Of a stretch of 64,000 nt of DNA, positions 1 to 7,459 are shown piece after piece. The stretch lies in NCBI RefSeq assembly GCF_018991925.1, contig NW_024754722.1, positions 1-64,000 of the forward strand, given 5' to 3'. Position 1 is the stretch's first letter. Each line of letters opens with the position of its first letter. The position numbers and the translations under genes were made by a program. The DNA is from Homarus americanus. Its lineage: Eukaryota > Arthropoda > Malacostraca > Decapoda > Nephropidae. The notes below the pieces were generated by a model, which was given only the letters and a program-made list of their open reading frames with translations, was not told the origin of the DNA and made no database searches.

Positions 1-128
1 TCAATTTTAGCTGGTTTCAGTTTACGTAATTGCTGGGGAAAAGTAAATGACACAACGTAGTGAAGGGAGGAAAAGCACGAATAAATGTAGGATAATCAGT
101 TTACGAAATATAGTTGAGGGAGCAAAGT
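1..128. other. AT-rich sequence without recognisable feature
   Basis: Ordinary AT-rich sequence at the window edge. I see no repeat, coding signal or RNA gene. It runs directly into the trinucleotide tract. Confidence 0.6.
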
Positions 129-129
129 A

Positions 130-192
<63 letters not shown>

Positions 193-330
193 GGTTGGTG
201 GTGAGGTGGTGGTGGTGGTGGTGGTGGTGGTGGTTGGGTGGTGATGATGATGATGATGATGAGTGATGGTGGTGATGATGATGATGATGTGGTGATGATG
301 ATGGTGATGATGAGTGGTGATGTGGTGTGA
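129..330. repeat. GAT/GGT trinucleotide microsatellite
   Basis: A pure (GAT)n run of about 48 bases at 131-178 passes into (GGT)n, then into mixed GAT/GGT. The minus strand reads as an open frame of His and Ser runs, which is what ATC, CAC and CAT triplets give. That frame has no other content and I do not treat it as a gene. Confidence 0.95.
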
Positions 331-520
331 TTGGCATTTTTAGCCTTTAGTGTTTTGAAATAGCTAAAAAAAACAGATTATAAGAAGATTCACAAAAAAA
401 TCCTTCACCGTTCAACACAGATTTTAAAAACATGGAAACAGTTCATAACAGATTTCAACGCCGCTGACAACAATTTCAAACAAACTTACAGCACTACCAA
501 ATAGTTGTATGCGCCTTCAT
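331..520. other. A-rich spacer, nothing recognised
   Basis: A-rich sequence with runs of A and no repeat unit, open frame of interest or RNA fold that I can support. Confidence 0.5.
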
Positions 521-690
521 TACCTGCCACACACTGAAGTATCAAACACCTGTAACTACAAACACACCTGTACCATATCCAAAAAAACACCTTTACAAAA
601 ACATACCTGCAGCCTTCAACACACACCTGTAACATATCAAAACACACCTGTAACCTGGCAAAACACCTGAACCAGTCAACACACAAATAA
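521..690. repeat. Degenerate ~21-bp tandem repeat (CACACCTGTAAC type)
   Basis: Motifs such as CACACCTGTAACATATC, CACACCTGTACCATATCC, CATACCTGCAGCC and CACCTGAACCAG recur every 14-24 bases, each followed by an A-rich tail. This looks like an old tandem repeat of about 21 bp that has diverged heavily. The minus strand stays open across it, with Cys/Val-rich near-repeats, as expected for a unit close to a multiple of three. Confidence 0.6.
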
Positions 691-892
691 AACTTCCTAT
701 ATACGGTCGTTTCGAAACACGGTTACGAACATAGATGGTTCGGACCCGACATTATGCCAGTGGGTGAAGCCTATGGGCCTACTTTATCTGGGTCCCCTTA
801 GGCTGGTTGGCTGGGGCACTGATTCATATAAAGGTCAACAGGGGTTTAAAGGGATGACCTATGACTATCCTTTGATGTCTCGGGCACACTCA
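691..892. other. Apparently single-copy spacer
   Basis: About 200 bases of balanced composition without internal repetition. A short plus-strand open frame starts at 764, but it runs into the adjacent purine repeat and has no recognisable domain, so I do not call it. This is one of the few stretches in the window suited to unique alignment. Confidence 0.5.
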
Positions 893-942
893 AGACGAGG
901 AAGAGGAGGAGGAGGAAGGAGGAAGAGGAGGAAGAGGAGGGA
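893..942. repeat. Purine tract (GGA/GAA)n
   Basis: Imperfect GAGGA and GAAGA triplets on the plus strand, entirely purine apart from the edges. Confidence 0.85.
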
Positions 943-1020
943 ACATTGGCACTAACAATAGCATCTGCGAGACATTATACGAACATTATATTATTATTTT
1001 GACGTTATCATTTTTGCTTG

Positions 1021-1155
1021 AACACTTCGCTCTAGCCTTTCCTCCACCTCCTCTCCTTTCCTTCTCTTCTCTTTTTCCTCCACTTCCATCACCTCCTCTC
1101 CACCTCTCCCTCCTTCCCGTCCTCCCCCCTCTCCCTTCCCCTCTCCCCTTCCCCC
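1021..1155. repeat. Polypyrimidine tract
   Basis: About 135 bases of CCTCC, CTCTT and CCCTT runs with few purines. Both strands give low-complexity open frames here (Pro/Ser/Leu on plus, Gly/Arg/Glu on minus), which are composition artefacts. Confidence 0.85.
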
Positions 1156-1235
1156 AGCCTGGAGTCACTGAGCATGCCTCATCTTCGTAGTCTGCCTGAG
1201 CTAGTTAGCACCCCCATCTCCCACCTGTCTGTAGC

Positions 1236-1420
1236 AGCTGAGTGGTGACTGAATGACTGACTGACTGGCTGGTGGGCTAGGTGGTGACCGACTGGTACGT
1301 TGTTGATTGACTTGTAGACTGAATGACTGTTGACTGTTGACTAGTAGGAGCTATTTGGCTGGCTGACTGGTGAGACTGAATGACTGAAAAATTCGATTGG
1401 CTGACTGACTGTTTTCTCCT
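1236..1420. repeat. Imperfect GACT tetranucleotide repeat
   Basis: Repeated GACTGACTGACTGGCTGG and GACTGAATGACTG motifs with interruptions. This is a degenerate tetranucleotide satellite about 185 bases long. Confidence 0.8.
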
Positions 1421-1498
1421 CTATCTTTCTTACTTCCTATTATTCTCTCTCCCAATCTGAATATCCTTCCTCTCTCTTTTGTCTCTGCCTCAACCACA

Positions 1499-1526
<28 letters not shown>
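1499..1526. repeat. (CT)14 microsatellite
   Basis: A perfect dinucleotide run of 28 bases. It is followed by a GTGTGTTGTGTGTG stretch and a short GGA tract at 1568-1602. Confidence 0.95.
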
Positions 1527-1529
<3 letters not shown>

Positions 1530-1718
1530 ATCGCTTCTGTCATGTGTGTTGTGTGTGTGCTATGGATGGAGGGAGGAGGAGGAGAGAGGAGGGAGGAGGA
1601 GAATAACTGACTCACAGTATACGCTCTGAGCCATCGACCATACAACCGTGACATAATAAGAAAGAAAAAGCAAACACACGTTGGCTTCAGGTCAGTGTTG
1701 AGATTACACACAACATAA

Positions 1719-1760
1719 CAATAATAATGATAATAATAATAATAATAATATTAATAATAT
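1719..1760. repeat. (AAT)n microsatellite
   Basis: AAT/ATA triplets with a few substitutions, about 42 bases. Confidence 0.9.
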
Positions 1761-1799
1761 TATAAATTAATAAAAATGTCACAAATAGAACAATAATAT

Positions 1800-2390
1800 A
1801 AAGAGGACAAGCTGGTGACCGCGATGACCCGCAGTATGACGCCGTGAGACAATGGCAAACGCCATGAAACAATTGACAAAAAACTGTAAGGGAACATATG
1901 AAATATAGCAAGAATAGTAACATATGCAAGACAGATAGCATACTTAATAAAATGATGGCATATATGAGAATGATGGCACTTATAGGAACAGATGACATGC
2001 CAGCTAGAGACAGGTAGGCATAGCGGGCAGTGTGTAGAAAGCAAGGGTGTGACATGGCAGCCAAGGACAATTTAGCACGCATAAATGGACAGTTGGCATA
2101 GCCATAAGGGACAGTGACATGGCAGCCATAGACAGTGACGCCTACCATGGAGATAGTGAGAAGAGCGTAAAGTGGAGACGGTGACCTTACTTAGCCAAGG
2201 AGCAATGTGAATTGCGCCGTGGGGACAATTGACACTTAAGTAGGGAATGATGACGCCATAGTAGGGAGAAATAACACCACCATAAAACATCACTTCCACC
2301 ATAAAAACAATACACCACAATAACCAACAATAACAACACCATAAAACAATAACAACACCAATAACAATTACAGTAAACTTACATAAACTA
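1800..2390. repeat. Very degenerate 20-22-bp tandem repeat (TGACRNCRCCATARGGAC type)
   Basis: Successive segments line up on a 20-22-base period, for example TGACATGGCAGCCATAGACAG (in pieces: TGACATGGCAG then CCATAGACAG, from 2107), GTGACGCCTACCATGGAGAT, ATGATGACGCCATAGTAGGG, AAATAACACCACCATAAAAC and ATCACTTCCACCATAAAAAC. Similarity decays on both sides, and past about 2290 the unit becomes an AACACCATAAAAC type. Overlapping minus-strand frames over 1687-2148 and 2072-2320 show loose internal repetition (GCHVTVPYGY-like pieces) that comes from the repeat. The unit is unrelated by eye to the 21-bp array further right. The boundaries are soft. Confidence 0.6.
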
Positions 2391-2451
2391 CAAAATCTAA
2401 TCTAAGGACATGCAACTATATACTGTACTCTCACTCATTACTCAAGTCCTG

Positions 2452-2812
2452 TAACCTCTCCCCACCCACTCCCTTTCTCCTCTCCCCCCTCCTCTCCCAC
2501 CACCCCTCTCTCTCTCCCCTCCTCCCTCTCCCCACCCTCTCTCTTTCCCTCCTCCCCTCTCCTCCCCCCCCCTCTCCCCTTCCCCTCTCTCTCCCCTCCC
2601 TCCCCTCTCCCCACCCCCTCTCTCCACCCCCCTCTCTCTCCCTCCTCTCTAACCCCTCTCTCTTCCCCCACCCCTCTCCCCACTCTCTCTCTCCTCTTCC
2701 TCCTCCCCTACCCCCCCTCTCTCTCCCCACCCCCCCTCTCACCACCCCTCTCTCCCTCCTCCTCTCCCACCCCCTCTTTATCCCTCCTCCCCTCCCTATT
2801 CCCCCCCGTCAC
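2452..2812. repeat. Long polypyrimidine tract
   Basis: About 360 bases of nearly uninterrupted C and T, built of CCTCTCCCC and CTCTCTCC. The minus strand therefore reads Gly/Arg/Glu in several frames, with no coding value. With the purine block that follows it forms a strand-switching homopurine-homopyrimidine pair. Confidence 0.95.
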
Positions 2813-2888
2813 CCCTAAACGGCCTGGACAAAATCCCCAACAGGAGGCAATCCCACAGACCACGTGTGATCACTCTGGGAGGCAGGTG
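2813..2888. other. Short spacer between pyrimidine and purine tracts
   Basis: About 75 bases of mixed composition separating the two oppositely skewed tracts. Nothing recognised. Confidence 0.5.
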
Positions 2889-3022
2889 TGAGGGATGAGG
2901 GGGAAGGGAGGAAGGGAGGAAGGAAGAAAGAGGAGGAGGAGCAGAGGAGGAAGAGATGAGACAAGGGGAGAGGAGGAGGAGAGAGGGAGGAGGAGAGGAG
3001 GAGGAAGGAGGAAGGAAGGAGG
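2889..3022. repeat. Polypurine tract (GGA/GGAA)n
   Basis: GAGGAGGAG, GGAAGGAAG and GGGAGG runs with only occasional pyrimidines, about 134 bases. Confidence 0.9.
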
Positions 3023-3107
3023 TTCTACCTCACTTGGGGAGCAATTATGTGTGTAACACTGTGCCCTCTCACCCCCCTCCCTCCCTCCTCCTCTCTACCA
3101 GCTGTGG

Positions 3108-3108
<1 letters not shown>

Positions 3109-3149
<41 letters not shown>
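3109..3149. repeat. (CT)20 microsatellite
   Basis: A perfect 41-base CT run followed by AGGTAAAG. Confidence 0.97.
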
Positions 3150-3151
<2 letters not shown>

Positions 3152-3480
3152 GTAAAGTAGATACAGAAAATAAAAGAATGGGAATAATGGAACTGAATCA
3201 AGAGAGGAAAGAAATATGGAAGAGGGAAAAGAAATAATAGAAGAGAATGTTGAAATAAATATGGGAGAGGAATTTAAGAAGAATGTGAAAATGAAGAAAA
3301 GAAGGATAGAAACAAAAATAAAAAATGAAAGAATAAACTGAAGAAAAATAAAAAGAAAAAAAAATGAAAGCACGTAGAAGGAACTTGAAGGATTAGGAAA
3401 AAATATTAGAATAAATGAAAAGATGAAAAGGAACCCGCTAATAAAATACACAGAAAAAACTTCAAATGAAAGAACCATAA
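3150..3480. repeat. A/G-rich low-complexity stretch
   Basis: Mostly A with G, in GAAAAG, GAAATAA and GGAAG pieces. It reads Phe/Leu/Ser-rich on the minus strand because of composition. No unit length is evident. Confidence 0.7.
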
Positions 3481-3560
3481 ATAATTAGAATTTTTCTTTG
3501 TCATCTTGATAAAATCTTTTCTGGGAATGTTTACTGAACTATATTTAGTGGAGATTAAAT

Positions 3561-3564
<4 letters not shown>

Positions 3565-3630
<66 letters not shown>
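3565..3630. repeat. (TG)33 microsatellite
   Basis: A perfect 66-base TG run in an AT-rich setting. Confidence 0.98.
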
Positions 3631-3633
<3 letters not shown>

Positions 3634-3943
3634 AGTCTACATGTGTGTATATACAAACAAAACAAACAATAAATTCTAATCCAATACACATCCTCACAAA
3701 AAATAAATCAAAACAAACAAACAAAATATGGCAACACCGCATAAAAAATAAATACCACATTATGGCCTTTTATATAAAATCAAAACCCCACAAGATAACA
3801 CCCCCATAAAATCAAAAACCAACAATATGGCAACACCGTCATCATAACAGCCCTTAGATCATTAACTCTTCAACTACCCGAGACGTTGTTAGTGCATAAT
3901 AAAACCTTGCTTGTAAATACTGGTACACCTAAACTACTTGGCA
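3631..3943. repeat. AT-rich stretch with two or more degenerate repeat copies
   Basis: The 15-mer AATATGGCAACACCG occurs at 3725-3739 and again at 3824-3838. ATAAAATCAAAA also occurs twice between them. The CACCCCCATAAAATC pieces recall the CACCATAAAAC units near 2290-2370, so this may be an outlying, decayed part of the same repeat family. No gene is visible. Confidence 0.45.
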
Positions 3944-3955
3944 CCCCCCCCCCCC
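3944..3955. repeat. Poly-C run (C12)
   Basis: Twelve consecutive C residues, then TCC. Confidence 0.95.
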
Positions 3956-4058
3956 TCCGTTATTGACGCACTGAAGACGGTACAAATAATGGATGTATAA
4001 ATGATATTGGCACTTATAGCGTCTCGCCCCAGCCCCGGAGCCGTTAGTCTGCAACCTG
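3956..4058. other. Short spacer before the 41-bp array
   Basis: About 100 bases of mixed composition with a locally GC-rich piece (CGCCCCAGCCCCGGAGCCG). Nothing recognised. Confidence 0.5.
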
Positions 4059-6306
4059 GGGTGAGTTGGGTACGATAATTCCCCGTTTTCTATGATGTTA
4101 AGGGTGTTGGTACGATAATTCCCCGTTTTCTATGATGTTAAGGGGTGTTGAGTACGATAATTCCCGTTTCTGTGATGTTAAGGGTGTTGGTACGATAATT
4201 CCCGTTTTCTATGATGTTAAGGGTGTTGAGTGCGATAATTCCGTTTTCTATGATGTTAAGGGTATTGGTACGATAATTCCCCGTTTTCTATGATGTTAAG
4301 GGGTGTTGAGTACGATAATTCCCCGTTTTCTATGATGTTAAAAGTGTTGAGTACGATAATTCCTTTTTTCTATGATGTTAGGGTGTTGAGTACAATAATT
4401 CCCCGTTTTCTATGATGTTAAGGGTGTTGAGTGCGATAATTCGTTTTCTGTGATATTAAGGGTGTTGAGTACGATAATTCCCCGTTTTCTATGATGTTAA
4501 GGGTGTTGAGTGAGATAATTCCCGTTTTCTGTGATATTAAGGGTGTTGGTACGATAATTCCCCGTTTTTCTGTGATATTAGAGGTGTTGAGCGAATAATT
4601 CCATTTTCTATGATGTTAAGGGTGTTGAGTACGATAATTCCCGTTTTCTATGATGTTAGAGGTGTTGAGTACAATAATTCCCCGTTTTGTGATATTAAGG
4701 GTGTTAGTGCGATAATTCCCGTTTTCTGTGATATTAAGGGTGTTGAGTACGATAATTCCCCGTTTTCTATGATGTTAAGGGTGTTGAGTACAATAATTCG
4801 CCCCTGATATTAAGGGTGTTGAGTACAATAATTCCTCGTTTTCTGTGATATTAAGGGTGATGGTACGATAATTCCCCGTTTTCTGTGATATTAAAGAGTG
4901 TTGAGTACGATAATTCCCGTTTTCTGTGATGTTAAGGGTGTTGAGTACGATAATTCCCGTTTTCTGTGATGTTAAGGGTGTTGGTACGATAATTCGTTTT
5001 CTATGATGTTAAGGGTGTTGAGTACAATCGTCTTTTCTATGATGTTAAGGTGTTGAGTACGATAATTCCCGTTCTGTGATGTTAAGGGTGTTGGTACGAT
5101 AATTCGTTTTTCTATGATGTTAAGGTGTTGAGTGCGATAATTCCCCGTTTTCTATGATGTTAAGAGGTGTTGGTACGATAATTCGTTTTCTATGATGTTA
5201 AGGGTGTTGAGTACGATAATTCCCCGTTTTCTATGATGTTAAGGGTGTGTTGAGTACGATAATTCCCCGTTTCTATAGTGTAGGGTGTTGAGTACAATAA
5301 TTCGTTTTTCTATGATGTTAAGAATTGTTGAGTGCGATAATTCCCCGTTTTCCTGTGATATTAAAATTGTTGAGTACGATAATTCCCCGTTTTCTATGAT
5401 GTTAAGTGTTGAGTGCGATAATTCCCCGTTTTCTGTGATATTAAGGGTGTTAGAGTGATAATTCCGTTTTCTGTGATATTAAGGGTGTTGAGTACGATAA
5501 TTCCCGTTTTTCTATGATGTTAAGGGTGTTGAGTACGATAATTCCCCGTTTTCTATGATGTTAAGGTGTTAGTACAATAATTCGTTTCTGTGATATTAAA
5601 GTGTTGAGTACGATAATTCCCCGTTTTCTGTGATATTAAGGTGTTGGTCGATAATTCCCCGTTTTCTATGATGTTAAGGGTGTTGGTACAATAATTCCCG
5701 TTTCTGTGATATTAAGGGTGTTAAGTACAATAATTCCTCGTTTTCTGTGATATTAAGGGGTGATGAGTACGATAATTCCCCGTTTTCTGTGATATTAAAG
5801 GGTGTTGAGTACGATAATTCCCCGTTTTCTGTGATGTTAAGATGTTGGTACGATAATTCCCCGTTTTCTGTGATGTTAAGGGTTGGTGGTACGATAATTC
5901 TTCTATGATGTTAAGGGTGTTGGTACGATAATTCCCGTTTTCTATGATGTTAGGGGTGTTGAGTACGATAATTCCGCTTTCTGTGATGTTAAGGGTGTTG
6001 AGTGCGATAATTCACCGTTTTCTGTGATATTAAGGGGTGTTGAGTACGATAATTCCCCATTTTCTGTGATATTAAGGGTGTTAGGTACGATAATTCCCGT
6101 TTTCTGTGATATTAAGGGTGTTGAGTACGATAATTCATTTTCTGTGATATTAAGAGTGTTGAGTACGATAATTCCCCGTTTTCTGTGATGTTAAGGTGTT
6201 GAGTAATAATTCCCTTTTCTATGATATTAGGGTGTTGAGTACGATAATTCCGTTTTCTGTGATATTAAGGGGTGTTGGTACGATAATTCCACGTTTTCTA
6301 TGATAA
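4059..6306. repeat. 41-bp minisatellite array, about 55 copies
   Basis: The unit begins GTGTTGAGTACGATAATTCC and continues through CCG, TTTTCTATGATGTTAAGG to give 41 bp. Two positions alternate among copies: GAGTACG versus the shorter GTACG, and TATGATGTT versus TGTGATATT. The number of C residues after AATT varies from none to four. Since 41 is not a multiple of three, every frame is soon closed. An internal segmental duplication with an offset of 902 bp (22 units) is visible. The last unit decays at TATGATAATTAG near 6306. Confidence 0.97.
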
Positions 6307-6448
6307 TTAGTTGTAGATGTGAACGAACAGGAGAGCGTGAAAGGAAGAAATTCTCCTTGTAGGAGCTTATAAAGGAAGGAATGAAGGAACGAGAGACTGC
6401 CTGATGTCTTTGAAGATGATGTGGCAACCTCGGGTGATAAACGCAAAT
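6307..6448. other. Spacer between the 41-bp array and the CA microsatellite
   Basis: About 140 bases of apparently unique sequence containing GAAGGAATGAAGGAACG. No gene is seen. It is a possible anchor for unique mapping. Confidence 0.5.
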
Positions 6449-6456
6449 CACACACA

Positions 6457-6515
<59 letters not shown>
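6449..6515. repeat. (CA)n microsatellite
   Basis: A CA run of about 67 bases with one CATA interruption near 6461. Confidence 0.97.
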
Positions 6516-6517
<2 letters not shown>

Positions 6518-6894
6518 AAAATAGAAGAACAAGACTCAATTTACTCTTGAAATAAATATAAAATCCATTCAAAAATTATCCTCAACATAAAAAAAAAAAA
6601 AATTCCCTGAAAAAAAAATCCCAAGTTTATTGCAGAATGAAACAGTTGACTTGTGGAGAAGATATCTTAGGTAAATTTGGTCGTGTTAATTTAGCGAATT
6701 TGGCAGGCAGGTTTTTGACGGTAAATATTAGTGTTAGTTATGTTCTAGATTCTCAAAAAGGACAAAAAAAGTAAAAATTAAAAATAAAATAAAATGAATG
6801 AAATAAAATAAATCAATATTTTCTTTTTTCGTTTTTGAATTTTATTACATAAACAACACAACATCTTAAAGTACAGCACTACTACAATTTTTTT
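6516..6894. other. AT-rich spacer, nothing recognised
   Basis: About 380 bases of strongly AT-rich DNA with poly-A and poly-T runs and AAATAAAATAAAAT pieces at 6778-6812. I see no open frame worth calling and no terminal repeats that would suggest a transposon. Confidence 0.5.
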
Positions 6895-7205
6895 TCTTAA
6901 TACACAAGTACAACGTGCAATACTGCTATACAACGCACAAGTGCAATATATACAATACAACATACAAGTGCAATACTGCTACAACCTGACACAAGGTGCA
7001 ATCACTGCTACTGTACATGACACACAGATTAGCCATACTACAACCTGACATACAAGTGTAATACTGTATACAACACACCAAGTACAATCACTATTACAAC
7101 ACACAAGTTCAATACTACTGCAACACAACACACAAGTACAACCACTATATAACCTGACACACAAGTACTATTACTACTATACAACACAGGTGCAGCCACT
7201 GCTGG
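6895..7205. repeat. Ragged 25-30-bp tandem repeat (ACACACAAGTGCAATACTGC type)
   Basis: Copies carry CACAAGTGCAATACTGCTAC, CACAAGGTGCAATCACTGCT, CATACAAGTGTAATACTG, CACAAGTTCAATACTACTGC and CACAAGTACAACCACTAT. Some are preceded by ACAACCTGACA. I count about eleven copies with variable spacing. The last copy (ACAACACAGGTGCAGCCACT) merges into the G-rich spacer. Confidence 0.8.
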
Positions 7206-7459
7206 GCGCATGGTGTGGCAAGCGGCCTGGGCTGTTGGGTTGCAGTGCAGGCAGGGTTTGACAGCAGTACTTTGCAGTGGCTGTGGGCACAGGGTTTGGG
7301 GCAGGGTTGGTTTGAGATGGGATGGCAGGATGGGACGGGATGGGTTGGTTGTTTGGGTTTGAGATGGATGCTGGCAGACCAGTTGGGATGGGTTGTTGGG
7401 ACTGCAGCATGCTGGCCATTATACATACAACACACAACCGACCCTTTATCGGCCACTCA
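7206..7459. other. G-rich spacer at the left edge of the 21-bp array
   Basis: GGGTTGG, GGGATGG and GGGCAGG pieces give a strongly G-skewed plus strand. The minus-strand open frame at 7145-7456 reads Pro/His/Cys-rich and spans part of the neighbouring repeat, so I do not call it a gene. A four-run G-tract pattern lies at 7285-7306. The array starts right after CGGCCACTCA. Confidence 0.6.
7285..7306 (+). other. Canonical G-quadruplex motif
   Basis: GGG-CACA-GGG-TTT-GGGG-CA-GGG, with loops of 4, 3 and 2 bases. A second, looser motif with a 10-base loop follows at 7319-7344. Confidence 0.6.

Noticed and set aside
101..337. Minus-strand His/Ser-rich open frame
   Set aside because: Direct translation of a GAT/GGT trinucleotide microsatellite, with no flanking coding sequence.
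1687..2148. Minus-strand hydrophobic 153-codon open frame that could suggest a membrane protein
   Set aside because: It covers a degenerate tandem repeat and ends in an AAT microsatellite read as poly-Ile. There is no coherent family match.
3109..3158. A CT tract followed by CAGGTAAAG, resembling splice signals
   Set aside because: A CT microsatellite ending in CAG is expected by chance. No open, non-repetitive exon lies on either side.
7145..7456. Minus-strand 103-codon Pro/His/Cys-rich open frame
   Set aside because: It spans the end of one repeat and a G-rich spacer. Composition explains it, and no domain is recognisable.
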